Source: an uncultured Clostridia bacterium (GTDB taxonomy: Bacteria; Bacillota; Clostridia; TANB77; CAG-508). Taken from it: a DNA stretch of 50,815 bases. The DNA is taken from positions 1 through 50,815 of the forward strand of contig CALXAA010000011.1 of assembly GCA_944386165.1 (NCBI GenBank). Direction: 5' to 3'. Under the pieces are notes generated by a model. That model did no database searches and was not told the DNA's origin. It worked only from the letters and a program-made list of their open reading frames with translations. The position numbers were made by a program, and so were the translations under genes. Of the stretch, positions 6,963 through 17,149 are shown one piece after another; the first letter of the stretch is position 1, and each line of letters starts with the position of its first letter.

Positions 6963-8933
6963 ATGGATTTAAATCAAGCATACGTTATAGGAAGTTTATC
7001 ACAAGAAGAAATTAAATCTGTTAAAAGTTATTTAGGTTATAGCCATACTGGAATTAACCTTTTAGGTAATTTCACTCCAGAAAATTATGAAAATTTAAGA
7101 AATCAAGGATGGTTATTGCCTGAAACTTCAGAAGATTTGAATAAAAATATTGAAGATTTTGTCAATATCTATTCTGCAATGTATAAAGAATCTAGAGGAA
7201 AAACTGCAAATGCATATTTGGTTAGAGGTACAAGTAACAAAAGATTAAAAGACTTTGATGGAAAAATAACTACACAGTTTTTATCAACTACAACTAATGA
7301 AGATGTTGCAAAAACTTTTACAGAATATGGTGATGGAGCTTTAGTTTATTTTGGTATTGATGATAATGTGCCTTTTCTAGATACTTCAAATTATGTTAGT
7401 GAAAATTATAAAAAAGAACATGAAATTATATTATCTCCATTCTGTCAAGCTAAGATTGTACATAGAAATCAAACACTAGACAAATATAGTTTTAGTAAAT
7501 ATAGAGTTGAAATAACAAAAGACAATTCATTCCAAGATATAGATACAGATCAATTAAATTCTTTAAAACAAGAGATTATTAGTAAATTTTCTCAAAATCT
7601 TAAAGATATGAATGAATTTCTAAACCTTGAAAATAAAATATTTTCATTAGAAAAATCATATTATCAATTTGAAGGAAATAAAAAAGAACAAGAAGATATT
7701 ATGGAAATATTACAGGAAAATCAGGAAAAATATAATACTTTAAAAGCTTCAACAACTGATTTTAAAGATAAATTACAACTATTATTAAGAGGATTGTGTA
7801 GACAAAAGGAATTAGAAATTGATGAAGCTATGAAAATAGTTTCTGAAGATAAACAACTAAAAGAAGCAGATGAAACAAGAAAAAGCTTTATTTCTGAAGT
7901 TTCTTCTAGTTTTAAACAAAATACAAGGAATTCAGAATTTTTGCAAAATAATGTAACATCCACTTTTTCATCTTTAATTAGATGTCAGAATAAAATAGCA
8001 CAATTTGCAAGTCAATTTGGTATTTCTATGAATTTTAATAGAGATGTTTCTGCAGAGCAATTAATACAACAAATACAACAAAATATTCAAACTGTTTCCG
8101 AAAAAATTCAATCTTCTAACTTAAATCAAGATACTAGTTTAGAAGAAGCTCAAAAGATTTCTAAAGACTTAAAACCAATATTAGATGGAATAAGTTATGG
8201 AGCTGAAATTTCAAGAGGTTTTAATGATATACCAAAATTATATATACAGCAATTAGATGATGTCTTTAAAGAAAAATTATATGGTAAAGTGCAACAAGTT
8301 TTGCAAACAGCAAAAATAAATAAGTATTCTCAAGAAAAGCAAATTTTACAAAGTAAAAAAATAGGTTTTTGGGGCAAATTATTTGGACAAGAAACTTTAA
8401 AGAACGAGCAATTAACAAATCTTGATTTAAAAATACAATTAGCCCAAAATCTTCCAAAACCGCAAGATAAAGTTCATATACGAGAATTATTAGCAGATAT
8501 GTATATTTGTGCAGAAACTGAATTAAATGGTAATTTTACAAAAGAAATGCAAGATTTATATAAAACAATATCTTCTTCTTTTTCAGATGAAAAGAATGGT
8601 GAATTTACTCTAGAATATATAAAAAGTATTGCTAATAAAAAAATGATGAATGATTCTAAGCAAAATTCTGGTTTGCCTACTCCTCAAAATAAATTACCAA
8701 CATTTTTTAGAAAAACCAAAACTCAAATAGATTTATTAAGAAATGAAAACTCCAATATAAAGAAAAAAATATCAAATGTTAAATCATCTAATAATTTTAG
8801 AGCAGGATATGCTAAGCAGCAAAATGATGCATTTTCTTTATTTAAGGATAGATTAAGATTGATAGCTAGAAACATTCAATTTAGAGAAAATGTACAATCA
8901 AGAAAAAATATAGAAGATACTTTACAGTTATAG
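6963..8933 (+). CDS. Putative ADP-ribosyltransferase (R-S-E class) with long coiled-coil C-terminal region
   Basis: Residues ~1-185 look like a toxin-type ADP-ribosyltransferase: AYLVRGT with the NAD-binding Arg (R88), FLSTTT (108-110) as the STS-type motif, then KKEHEIIL giving E152-H-E154, the ExE pair of arginine-modifying enzymes. Spacing and order agree with the ADPRT exoenzyme fold (C3/VIP2/iota-A relatives). Residues ~190-656 are Lys/Glu/Gln-rich and helical, with several predicted coiled coils and no recognised domain. There is no signal peptide or membrane segment, so it is cytoplasmic unless exported by a non-Sec route. The start has GAGAGG upstream. It is a single-gene unit with its own promoter and terminator and no obvious immunity gene. 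The target is unknown. Confidence 0.7.
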   Translation: MDLNQAYVIGSLSQEEIKSVKSYLGYSHTGINLLGNFTPENYENLRNQGWLLPETSEDLNKNIEDFVNIYSAMYKESRGKTANAYLVRGTSNKRLKDFDGKITTQFLSTTTNEDVAKTFTEYGDGALVYFGIDDNVPFLDTSNYVSENYKKEHEIILSPFCQAKIVHRNQTLDKYSFSKYRVEITKDNSFQDIDTDQLNSLKQEIISKFSQNLKDMNEFLNLENKIFSLEKSYYQFEGNKKEQEDIMEILQENQEKYNTLKASTTDFKDKLQLLLRGLCRQKELEIDEAMKIVSEDKQLKEADETRKSFISEVSSSFKQNTRNSEFLQNNVTSTFSSLIRCQNKIAQFASQFGISMNFNRDVSAEQLIQQIQQNIQTVSEKIQSSNLNQDTSLEEAQKISKDLKPILDGISYGAEISRGFNDIPKLYIQQLDDVFKEKLYGKVQQVLQTAKINKYSQEKQILQSKKIGFWGKLFGQETLKNEQLTNLDLKIQLAQNLPKPQDKVHIRELLADMYICAETELNGNFTKEMQDLYKTISSSFSDEKNGEFTLEYIKSIANKKMMNDSKQNSGLPTPQNKLPTFFRKTKTQIDLLRNENSNIKKKISNVKSSNNFRAGYAKQQNDAFSLFKDRLRLIARNIQFRENVQSRKNIEDTLQL

Positions 8934-8936
8934 AAA

Positions 8937-8978
8937 AAAGTAGAGTAGAGTTTATGTCTCTACCCTACTTTGTTTTAT
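8937..8978 (+). terminator. Terminator of the ADP-ribosyltransferase-like gene
   Basis: AAGTAGAGTAGAG pairs with CTCTACCCTACTT across TTTATGT, followed by TGTTTTATTA. It begins a few bases after the stop codon. Confidence 0.8.
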
Positions 8979-8992
8979 TATATTTTCATATC

Positions 8993-9021
8993 TTTACATT
9001 TAAAGTTTTATATGATAAAAT
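8993..9021 (+). promoter_or_regulatory. guaA promoter
   Basis: TTTACA (8993-8998), 17-base spacer, TAAAAT (9016-9021), about 30 bases upstream of the guaA ATG. The leader is too short for a purine riboswitch. Confidence 0.65.
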
Positions 9022-9051
9022 AGTTAAATAATTAGATTTAAAGGAGGATAT

Positions 9052-10590
9052 ATGGAAGCAAAAGAATTAATATTAATACTAGATTTTGGCGGTCAATACA
9101 ATCAATTAATTGCACGAAGAGTTAGAGAATGTAATGTGTATTCAGAAGTAGTACCATACAACATTTCTATTGAAAAAATAAAGGAAAAATCTCCAAAAGG
9201 AATAATATTTACAGGAGGACCTGCAAGTGTTTATGGAGAAAATTCTCCAAAATGTTCTGATGAAATATTTAATTTAGGAATTCCTATATTAGGAATCTGT
9301 TATGGTATGCAATTAATGGCATATACATTAGGAGGAAAAGTTGCATCAGCAAATACTAGAGAATATGGTGAAACTGATGTAAATATCGACAATACCTCTC
9401 CTCTATTCCAAGGTTTTGATAGTTCAAATATATTTTTAATGAGTCATACAGACTATGTTCAAGAAGTACCTTCTGGATTCAAAAAAATAGCCTATACATC
9501 TGTTTGTCCAAATGCAGGTATGGAAAATCAAGAAAAGAAATTATATGGTATTCAATTTCATCCAGAAGTTAATAATTCAAAAAATGGTATTCAAGTAATT
9601 AAAAATTTCTTATATAAAGTTTGTAATTGCTCTGGAGACTGGGTTATGTCATCTTTTGTTCAAGATTCAATCAAAAAACTAAAAGAAAAAATTGGAGACA
9701 AAAAGACATTATGTGCTTTATCTGGTGGAGTTGATTCATCAGTTGCTGCTGTTCTTTTAAGTAAAGCTATTGGTAAAAATTTAACTTGTATATTTGTTGA
9801 CCATGGGTTACTTAGAAAAAACGAAGGTGATGAGGTTGAAGAAATTTTCACTAAAAATTATAATTTAAATTTTGTTAGAGTTAATGCCAAAGATAGATTT
9901 TTAAATAAACTTTCTGGTGTAACAGATCCTGAAAAAAAGAGAAAAATTATTGGCGAAGAATTTATTAGAGTATTTGAAGAAGAAGCCAGAAAAATTGGGA
10001 CTGTAGACTTTTTAGTTCAAGGTACAATTTACCCAGATGTTATTGAAAGCGGACTTGGAAAAAGTGCTGTAATTAAAAGTCATCATAATGTTGGAGGTCT
10101 ACCTGAACATGTTGATTTTAAAGAAATTGTAGAACCATTAAGAAGCCTTTTTAAAGATGAAGTTAGAAAAACTGGTTTAGAATTAGGCATTCCTGAAAAA
10201 TTAGTTTATAGACAACCTTTTCCTGGTCCAGGTTTAGCTATAAGAATTATAGGAGAAATTACAGATGATAAACTTACTATTTTAAAAGAAGCAGATAGTA
10301 TTTTTAGAGAAGAAATTGCTAATGCTAACTTACATAAGAGTATTAATCAATATTTTGCAGTATTAACTAATTTGAAATCTGTTGGAGTTATGGGTGATGA
10401 AAGAACATATGATTATACAATAGCTTTAAGAGCTGTTGAAACTACAGATTTTATGACAGGTGTTTGGAGCAAAATTCCTTATGATGTTTTAGAAAGAGTT
10501 TCTAGTAGAATTGTAAATGAAGTTAAACATGTAAATAGAGTTGTTTATGATATTACTTCTAAACCACCTGCAACTATTGAGTGGGAATAA
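9052..10590 (+). CDS. guaA: GMP synthase (glutamine-hydrolysing)
   Basis: Converts XMP to GMP using glutamine-derived ammonia and ATP in the cytoplasm. The class I glutamine amidotransferase half (residues ~1-190) has the catalytic Cys in GICYGMQL (C83) and the His-Glu pair in GIQFHPEV. The ATP-pyrophosphatase half has the PP-loop SGGVDSS (~224-230), and the C-terminal dimerisation domain ends in the conserved KPPATIEWE. Its 512 aa is the normal length. The ATG at 9052 has AAGGAGG upstream. It is monocistronic, between a promoter and a hairpin terminator. Confidence 0.97.
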   Translation: MEAKELILILDFGGQYNQLIARRVRECNVYSEVVPYNISIEKIKEKSPKGIIFTGGPASVYGENSPKCSDEIFNLGIPILGICYGMQLMAYTLGGKVASANTREYGETDVNIDNTSPLFQGFDSSNIFLMSHTDYVQEVPSGFKKIAYTSVCPNAGMENQEKKLYGIQFHPEVNNSKNGIQVIKNFLYKVCNCSGDWVMSSFVQDSIKKLKEKIGDKKTLCALSGGVDSSVAAVLLSKAIGKNLTCIFVDHGLLRKNEGDEVEEIFTKNYNLNFVRVNAKDRFLNKLSGVTDPEKKRKIIGEEFIRVFEEEARKIGTVDFLVQGTIYPDVIESGLGKSAVIKSHHNVGGLPEHVDFKEIVEPLRSLFKDEVRKTGLELGIPEKLVYRQPFPGPGLAIRIIGEITDDKLTILKEADSIFREEIANANLHKSINQYFAVLTNLKSVGVMGDERTYDYTIALRAVETTDFMTGVWSKIPYDVLERVSSRIVNEVKHVNRVVYDITSKPPATIEWE

Positions 10591-10599
10591 AATATAATA

Positions 10600-10645
10600 A
10601 GACGTAGCCTTCACTTTACTTTATGAAGACCACGTCTCTTTTTTT
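10600..10645. terminator. Terminator after guaA, shared with the converging orphan gene
   Basis: AGACGT (10600-10605) and ACGTCT (10632-10637) plus inner CTTCA/TGAAG form the stem; CTCTTTTTTT follows on the plus strand. It lies between the convergent stops of guaA and the 110-aa gene. Confidence 0.8.
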
Positions 10646-10654
10646 GATATTAAT

Positions 10655-10987
10655 TTACAATTTAGGAACCATTACACTTGACAAAATTCGCTTCAACTCA
10701 GAATAATCTACTCCAGTACCCCAGGGCAAAGGTTCAAACACTTCGTTCAGTGCATTTTCAAAATTTTGCATATTCTTATAATGCAAAATATCTAAAGCAT
10801 CAGAAACTGTAATATTACATGCATATGCAAGTAATCTAGAATATACCAAAATTACTGCTCTGAATATCATGAATATGTCAGCCCTTGAAAATTTGCCATC
10901 TGTGGCACTGTGCCATTCTACATAACAAACTTCTTCTTGCCAATTTTCCTCAGTATAAGGATGCCATTTGACCGAATTAATATCCAT
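10655..10987 (-). CDS. Orphan small protein, unknown function
   Basis: I do not recognise this 110-aa protein. It is rich in aromatic residues (KWHPYTEENW, CYVEWHSATDG), followed by a helical stretch SRADIFMIFRAVILVYSRLLAYAC and an acidic C-terminus; no signal peptide is clear. The ATG at 10987 has GGAGG five bases upstream, and the palindrome GCAATTGC (11004-11011) lies just before that. A TATAAT box with an extended TG is at 11043-11048. Base composition is richer in G/C than that of its neighbours. Like three other small genes here, it is a single-gene unit, which suggests acquired cargo. Confidence 0.65.
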   Translation of the reverse strand: MDINSVKWHPYTEENWQEEVCYVEWHSATDGKFSRADIFMIFRAVILVYSRLLAYACNITVSDALDILHYKNMQNFENALNEVFEPLPWGTGVDYSELKRILSSVMVPKL

Positions 10988-11003
10988 TATTTCCTCCTAT
11001 TGT

Positions 11004-11048
11004 GCAATTGCTTATACAGGACCTCAACCAAAGGACAAATTTATTATA
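11004..11048 (-). promoter_or_regulatory. Promoter and palindrome of the 110-aa orphan gene
   Basis: Minus strand TGATATAAT gives an extended -10 (TATAAT at 11043-11048) with only a weak -35. The palindrome GCAATTGC is at 11004-11011, six bases before AGGAGG. Confidence 0.5.
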
Positions 11049-11097
11049 TCACATTTTAAAAAAATTTGTATATGTTTTTTAATAAAATTATATTAAA

Positions 11098-13125
11098 TTA
11101 TTGAAATAATGTTTTAATTTTAGGAATCAAGTAATGGCTACCACCTAAATCTCTTCCGTTTTCAACCATACTAATAACTAATAATTGATTTCCGTTTGAA
11201 TCTGCTGTAAAACTATCAAACCAACTTAAAACATCTGCTTCTGCATCTTTAGATCCTTTTAATTCTGCTGTTCCAGTTTTTCCTGCAATTGTTCTACCAG
11301 ATACTTTCATATCATGAGCTGTTCCTTCTGCATCTTCTACAACTTGTATTAAATCTTCTTTAATTGTATTTGCCGCTTCTGCTGTAAATGCATTTTCAAC
11401 TAAATATTCTGTTTCTTGGTTTTCTTTTATTTCCAAATAAGGTTTTACCATATTTCCATCATTTGCAAAAGCTGAATATATAGATGCCATATGTATTGGA
11501 TTAACTAAAAGCTCTCCTTGACCATAACCACTGTCTGCAAGTACTTTTTCATTTTCGATATCTTCAGAATTTGAATATTGTGATTTTGCAGTTGAAATTT
11601 CAAGATTTAGGTCTTGATTAAATAAGATTTTATCTAATCCACTTGTAAAGTTAGTTTTACCAATTTGTAATGCTGCTTGTGCGAAATAGATATTGTCTGA
11701 GTGTATTAAAGCATTTCTTAAATTTTTAGGTCCACTATATGCTGTTAAAGTTGTAATATCAAATTCTCCCCAACCATCTTTTTTCCAGCTTAGACCACTA
11801 TATGAAAATGTATCATCAGCACTTAATGAATTAGTTGAAAGTCCAATAGCACCTGTAATTGGTTTAAATGTTGAACCTGGAATATATCTTTGCTGATATC
11901 TTACATACATAGGTTTCATTTCATTATTATTTATTTCATTCCATTCATCTGTTGTCATTCCTAATACAAATTTATTTGGATTATATGATGGTGTACTTAC
12001 TAATGCAAGTAATGCCCCTGTATTTGGTTCCATTACAACAAAAAATCCAGCATCATTTTTTAATTCCTCATACAATTTTGATTGTATAGTTGAATCAATT
12101 GTTAAATTAATTCTTTCTCCATTTTGAACTTCTATTTTTGCTATTTCTGCTTTTCTGTTTCCTTCTTCATCTTCAATATAAATTTCTAGGCCATTTGTTC
12201 CTTTTAATCTATCTTCATATTGTTTTTCGAGTCCAGCTTTTCCGATTACACTTGTACTTGTATATCCTTTTCCTTTATTATTTTCCAAGTCTTCTGCTGT
12301 AACTGTTTGTACATAACCAACTAAATGTGCTGCAGCTTCTCCTAATGGATAAACTCTAGAACTTTGTGTAGTAATTTTTATTCCTGGAATTTGAAGAAGT
12401 TGATTTTTTAAATCAGTTTGATTTTTTTCTACACTTTTTATTGGAACAAATGTGTCATCTTTTACCCAAGATGCTGAAAGAGATTTATTTATAGAGTCTA
12501 CACTTATTCCTAGTAAGTTTGCAATTTGTTCAATTGAAGCATCTCTATTTTCACCAAGTTTTCCTGGTACAATTCCTACTGAAGATATTTCTCCTTTTCC
12601 CGCAAGTAATACTCCGTTTTTATCATATATTTCTCCTCTTTCAGCTTCTATTGTTTTTACTCTTACTTTATCAGTACTACTTAATTGTGGAAATATTAAA
12701 CTATGACTCCATTCAATTTCATAGTGTTTTTCATCATTTAAAACAAGACTTACAGAATTATCAAAATCTATGTTTCCTGCACTTGTTTCCATTGTTTCAG
12801 TATAGTAAATTTTTACTGTTTTTTTATCTTCTTGTTCTACAATATTTGAAATTTGTACATTTAAATTTGCCATATCTATTCCTTCATAGATATTTTTGTT
12901 TCTTGTAACAAAGTCTTCTTGTGAAATTTGTTGCTTTGAAGAATTTGTTATCATATTATACATTTCATCATATTTTTGCTCTGTAATTAAAGATATATAT
13001 TGTTGCCATATATCTTCTGGTTTTTCTTTAACTTGATTTAAAAAGAAATATGCTGTAACTCCACCTGCAATTGCTACTACAAGTACTAATATAATTATAA
13101 TTGTGATTATTACTTTTTTACTCAT
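11098..13125 (-). CDS. Class B penicillin-binding protein, PBP2a/PBP3-like with MecA-type N-terminal domain
   Basis: A peptidoglycan transpeptidase anchored by one N-terminal membrane helix (~residues 3-30). An NTF2-like MecA_N domain follows (PEDIWQQYISLITEQKYDEMYNMI), then the dimerisation domain (AERGEIYDKNGVLLA, YPLGEAAAHLVGYV) and the transpeptidase domain with catalytic S418 in STFK, SDN at 476-478 and KTGT at 616-619. The start is placed at 13125 (MSKK); the longer frame begins inside the end of the upstream gene. PBPs of this architecture are often of low beta-lactam affinity, but susceptibility cannot be read from sequence alone. It follows cca closely. Confidence 0.92.
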   Translation of the reverse strand: MSKKVIITIIIILVLVVAIAGGVTAYFFLNQVKEKPEDIWQQYISLITEQKYDEMYNMITNSSKQQISQEDFVTRNKNIYEGIDMANLNVQISNIVEQEDKKTVKIYYTETMETSAGNIDFDNSVSLVLNDEKHYEIEWSHSLIFPQLSSTDKVRVKTIEAERGEIYDKNGVLLAGKGEISSVGIVPGKLGENRDASIEQIANLLGISVDSINKSLSASWVKDDTFVPIKSVEKNQTDLKNQLLQIPGIKITTQSSRVYPLGEAAAHLVGYVQTVTAEDLENNKGKGYTSTSVIGKAGLEKQYEDRLKGTNGLEIYIEDEEGNRKAEIAKIEVQNGERINLTIDSTIQSKLYEELKNDAGFFVVMEPNTGALLALVSTPSYNPNKFVLGMTTDEWNEINNNEMKPMYVRYQQRYIPGSTFKPITGAIGLSTNSLSADDTFSYSGLSWKKDGWGEFDITTLTAYSGPKNLRNALIHSDNIYFAQAALQIGKTNFTSGLDKILFNQDLNLEISTAKSQYSNSEDIENEKVLADSGYGQGELLVNPIHMASIYSAFANDGNMVKPYLEIKENQETEYLVENAFTAEAANTIKEDLIQVVEDAEGTAHDMKVSGRTIAGKTGTAELKGSKDAEADVLSWFDSFTADSNGNQLLVISMVENGRDLGGSHYLIPKIKTLFQ

Positions 13126-13141
13126 TTTTCTTTTCTTCCTT

Positions 13142-14399
13142 TCATTTATTATTACCAAATTGTTTCATCCAATTAATTCGTTCTTCATGTAATTTGTTTC
13201 CGATTTGAATTCCTTTTTTTAAGTTATATTTGTTCTTAATATATTCACCATCTACTTCTTTTAGACATTTAATTCCTATTGATTCAAAATTAACAGTATT
13301 GTTATTTAGTTCGCCTCTACTTGATTGATCTGAATTGACTACTATTTGAAGTCCATCTAAACCAAGTATTGACTTACTTACTCTTTCAATAAATGTAACT
13401 TTAGTTGATGGCTTCATTTTATTAAAATTACCTCCTCTCATATGTTCTTTACATGCTATTTTACCACATTTGATCCAATTATTAGGAGCTTTTATTCTAT
13501 TACCTAATTTTTTTACTAATTCTACTCCTCTTTCTTCATGTCCATAGTGATGAGGATATTGTTCTTTTGGAGTTGTTCCTTTTCCAAGGTCGTGTACTAA
13601 TGATGCAAAACGTATTTCTAATTTTCTTTTTTCTTCAAATTTTTCTGTGAGTTTTGTAGATATATCTAATACTATCATGGTATGATTATAAGCATCACCT
13701 TCTGGATGATATTCTATTGGTTGCTCAACTCCAATTAAATCATTTATTTCTTTACAATGTATGTCTAATACATTGGCTTTTCTTAACACATTAAAAAATA
13801 TTGATGGTTTCTCAGTATTAAGAGCTTTTTTTAATTCTTCAAACACACGTTCTTTAGATAGTGTGTTTAATTCATTTTTTAGTTCTGACATCATTTTTAT
13901 AGTGTTTTCTTCAACTTGAAAATTTAATTGAGCAGAAAATCTTGCAACTCTATATACTCTTAATGGATCTTCTTTAAAATGCTCTGTAGTGGCTTTTATA
14001 ACTTTATTCTTTATATCTTCTCTTCCGATTAAATGGATCTATAATTTTTCCTGTTAATACTTCTTGGGCTATTGAATTTATTGTTATATCTCTACGTGCT
14101 AAATCTTGCTCTATTGTTATTTTGGGATTTGTTGTTATCATAAATTCTTTGTGTCCAATACCTTGTTTTGATTCTGTTCTTGCTATTGCAAATTGTTTCC
14201 CATTTATATCAAATACTTCAAAGGCTTTTCCTATTATATGTGCTTCTGGGAAAAGATTTTTAAATTGTTCTGCTGTTATTCCTGTTACACAATAATCTTC
14301 ATCATGATTTTTTAATCCAAGAAGAGAATTTCTAACTGCTCCTCCTACTAAATATAAGTTTCCTCCATTTTGTTTGATAATTTCCGCAATTTGATGCAA
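13142..14399 (-). CDS. cca: CCA tRNA nucleotidyltransferase, interrupted by a +1 frameshift
   Basis: Adds or repairs the 3' CCA of tRNAs. The head (TTG start at 14399 with GAGGTG upstream) has the polymerase-beta-fold motifs LVGGAVRNSLLG, DEDYCVTG and LARRDITINSIA. At codon 125 one extra C (plus-strand g14027) turns AAT-GGA-AGA into AAT-CGG-AAG, and frame 0 stops at 14004. Skipping that base restores NGREDIKNKV then EDPLRVYRVARFSAQL and an HD domain (SLVHDLGKG), giving 418 aa, a normal length. Apart from the single base the gene is intact and not decayed. It could be a programmed +1 frameshift, a pseudogene or a sequence error. The same CGG signature is found in spoIIIAA. Confidence 0.85.
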
Positions 14400-14419
14400 T
14401 CAAATCACCTCTCTTTTGT

Positions 14420-15229
14420 TTAATTTTGTAATCTTTTTTTCTTTCTAGGAATAAAGTTTTCTGTAAATTTATATTTATCTCTATTATGAATATAAAAATA
14501 TCCAAGTATTGAAAAAGTAACTGCTCCTATAAAGTTTACTATTAAGTCTTTCATAGTATCAATTATTCCAATATCTAAATATCCTCCTTCAATTATTGTT
14601 TCTCCATCTTTTTGGCTATTTATTATTGTTTTATCTATGTCGTTTATAATTACTGGTTTATTTTCTCCTTCTGGATTTAACGAAACTGATGATATTGTTT
14701 GAACAATTCTATCTTTTTGCATATCTGTTTTTAAAATTTGGTCTGCTCCAAATTCAAAAAATTCCCAAAGTACTCCAATTGTCATTGAAAAACAAAATGC
14801 AACTAATGCAACAAATATTGGAGATAATTGTATATGGAATTTATCAGAATTATTTAATATGTCTATTAGAGAAAATCCTATTGCAGCACATAAGAATCCG
14901 TTTAAAGTATGTAATATTGTGTCCCAATTAGGAATGTGTGCATAAAAATTATTTATTTCTCCAAGTATTTCTGCTGAAAATATAAATAAAAATATTATAA
15001 TTTCTAGTACATTTGGAATGTCTATATTTAATTTATTATTTATCCAATAAGGTATTAAAAATAGTATTAATGTTAATAAACATAAAAATACATTTGAGTA
15101 TTCTCCTCTTATAAAACTTAGAATCATTGTAATTATAACAAATGTTCTTAATACTAAATACCATATTATACTAGATTTTTTATTCTCTTTATATAGTGTT
15201 TTCATTTTTTCTACATGCTTAGATGCCAT
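14420..15229 (-). CDS. YjdF-like (DUF2238) membrane protein
   Basis: A 269-aa integral membrane protein with about six hydrophobic helices. The motif NWDTILHTLNGFLCAAIGFSL followed by FSMTIGVLWEFFEFGADQ, with acidic residues in the membrane, is characteristic of the YjdF/DUF2238 family. A soluble insert (~170-220) precedes the last helix. The function of the family is not established. The start has AGGAGG-like sequence upstream. It ends 20 bp before cca. Confidence 0.75.
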   Translation of the reverse strand: MASKHVEKMKTLYKENKKSSIIWYLVLRTFVIITMILSFIRGEYSNVFLCLLTLILFLIPYWINNKLNIDIPNVLEIIIFLFIFSAEILGEINNFYAHIPNWDTILHTLNGFLCAAIGFSLIDILNNSDKFHIQLSPIFVALVAFCFSMTIGVLWEFFEFGADQILKTDMQKDRIVQTISSVSLNPEGENKPVIINDIDKTIINSQKDGETIIEGGYLDIGIIDTMKDLIVNFIGAVTFSILGYFYIHNRDKYKFTENFIPRKKKRLQN

Positions 15230-15312
15230 ATGTACCTCCTTAAATTTTATATAAAGTATTTTATCATCGTTTATATTATAATGTCAAGTTATACATTTTT
15301 AATAAAATACAA

Positions 15313-15353
15313 AAGAACTTCTTATTAAACTTATTTGTCTAATAAAAAGTTCT
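15313..15353 (-). terminator. Terminator of rny
   Basis: AAGAACTT and AAGTTCTT with inner TTATTA/TAATAA pairing form a long stem 19 bases downstream of the rny stop; a T-rich run follows on the minus strand. Confidence 0.7.
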
Positions 15354-15371
15354 TAATTTTGAGACTAATTC

Positions 15372-16919
15372 TTATTTTGCATAATCAACAACTCTTGTTT
15401 CTCTTATAACATTTACTTTAATTTGTCCTGGATAGTCCATTTCTTCTTCGATTCTCTTAGATACGTCTCTTGCAAGTAATGTCATTTGATCATCAGAGAT
15501 TTTTTCTGGTTTTACAAGAATTCTAACTTCTCTACCAGCTTGAATTGCAAAAGATTTTTCAACTCCGTCAAATGAATCTGCAATAGATTCTAAGTTTTCT
15601 AGTCTTTTTATGTATGCTTCTAGTGTTTCTCTTCTTGCTCCTGGTCTTGATGCAGATATTGCATCAGCTGCTTGTACAATTACAGCTTCTAGTGTTTGTG
15701 GTTCGACATCTCCATGATGTGCTTCTACTGCATTTATTACTAGTGGATTTTCTTTAAATTTCTTTAATACTTCTACTCCGATTTCTACATGTGTTCCTTC
15801 CATATCATGATCTAAAGCTTTTCCAATGTCATGTAATAATCCAGCTCTACGTGCAAGCTTTGCATCTAATCCAAGTTCTTCTGCCATTATTCTTGCTAAA
15901 TTTGATACTTCAATTGAATGATTTAATACATTTTGTCCATAACTTGTTCTGTATTTTAATTTACCAATTAATTTAATAAGTTCTGGATTTAATCCTATAA
16001 CTCCACTTTCAAGTGTTGCTCTTTCTCCTTCAGAACGAATTGTTTCTGCTAGTTCTTGTTTTGCTTTTTCTACCATTTCTTCAATTTTAGCTGGATGAAT
16101 TCTTCCATCATCTATTAGTTTTTCTAAGGCTATTCTTGCAACTTCTCTTCTTAATGGGTCAAAACCTGATAGAATTACTGCTTCTGGTGTGTCATCTATT
16201 ATTAGGTCTATTCCAGTTAATGTTTCTAATGCTCTTATATTTCTACCTTCTCTACCAATAATTCTTCCTTTTATATCATCTGATGGTAATGGAACTATTG
16301 ATACTGTTGTTTCTGCTGAATGGTCTGCTGCACATTTTTGTATAGCATAACTGATTATTTCTTTTCCATTTTTTATTGCTTCGTCTTTGGCTTTTTGTGT
16401 GTAATCTCTTATTAATTCAGCTTTTTCAGTTGTTAAATTTTGCTCAACATTTCTTAGAAGTTGATTTTTGGCTTCTTCTTCACTAAGTTTTGCAATTTCT
16501 TGAAGAACTTTCTTTTGCTCATCATATAAACTTTCAATGTCTTTTTTTCTGTCATTTAAGCTTTGTTCTTCTTTTTCTAGTTCTTTTTCTTTTTGTTCAA
16601 AATTGTCTGCACGTTTTTCTAAATTTTCTTCTTTTTGGATAATTCTACTTTCTTGTTTTTGAATTTCGCCTCTTCTTTCTTTAATCTCTTTGTCTAGTTC
16701 ATTTCTAGCGTTCATAATTTCTTCTTTGGCTTTAAAAATTTCTTCTTTTTTTAGATTATCAGCCTCAATTTTTGCTAATTCTACTAGTCTTTTTGCCTCT
16801 TCTTCTGCTCCATTTATTTTTGATTCGGCAATTTTTTTTCTGATAGCTATTCCAACTAGTATTCCTATTACTAATGAGATTAAGACAGCGGCTACTATGA
16901 TTAAATTTTCCAAAATCAT
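15372..16919 (-). CDS. rny: Ribonuclease Y
   Basis: A membrane-anchored endoribonuclease that starts mRNA decay. It has one N-terminal membrane helix (~5-27), a long coiled coil (~30-200, [20 protein letters not shown]...), a KH RNA-binding domain ([19 protein letters not shown]) and an HD domain with the catalytic HD in [13 protein letters not shown]. The C-terminus [16 protein letters not shown] is the family ending. Its 515 aa is the normal length. It has its own terminator. Confidence 0.97.
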   Translation of the reverse strand: MILENLIIVAAVLISLVIGILVGIAIRKKIAESKINGAEEEAKRLVELAKIEADNLKKEEIFKAKEEIMNARNELDKEIKERRGEIQKQESRIIQKEENLEKRADNFEQKEKELEKEEQSLNDRKKDIESLYDEQKKVLQEIAKLSEEEAKNQLLRNVEQNLTTEKAELIRDYTQKAKDEAIKNGKEIISYAIQKCAADHSAETTVSIVPLPSDDIKGRIIGREGRNIRALETLTGIDLIIDDTPEAVILSGFDPLRREVARIALEKLIDDGRIHPAKIEEMVEKAKQELAETIRSEGERATLESGVIGLNPELIKLIGKLKYRTSYGQNVLNHSIEVSNLARIMAEELGLDAKLARRAGLLHDIGKALDHDMEGTHVEIGVEVLKKFKENPLVINAVEAHHGDVEPQTLEAVIVQAADAISASRPGARRETLEAYIKRLENLESIADSFDGVEKSFAIQAGREVRILVKPEKISDDQMTLLARDVSKRIEEEMDYPGQIKVNVIRETRVVDYAK

Positions 16920-17100
16920 ACACCTCTTTCTTATTTAATTTTCAATGTTCGAATAAATATATATATATGTTTTTTCATTATATTTTTTATATATTTTTTC
17001 AACCTATTATATTTTATAATTATTATTGTTAACTGTCAAGTGTTTTTTTGAAAATAATTCTTATCTTAGACCATGTAAAAAAAATAATTTCGATATTAAA

Positions 17101-17138
17101 AAATGAGACAGAATACTTTTTGGTTTTCTATCTCAAAA
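17101..17138 (-). terminator. Terminator of xerD
   Basis: TGAGACAGAA (17104-17113) pairs with TTCTATCTCA (17126-17135), allowing one G-U pair, and a T-rich run follows on the minus strand. It lies just past the xerD stop. Confidence 0.75.
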
Positions 17139-17149
17139 TTTATTATGAA

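Noticed and set aside
8979..9051. Purine riboswitch before guaA
   Set aside because: The leader after the promoter is only about 25 bases, too short for an aptamer.
14004..14399. cca as two separate genes (131-aa head and 250-aa HD protein)
   Set aside because: The +1 reading between them supplies the exact conserved linker sequence and a normal total length; the second part has no convincing independent start.
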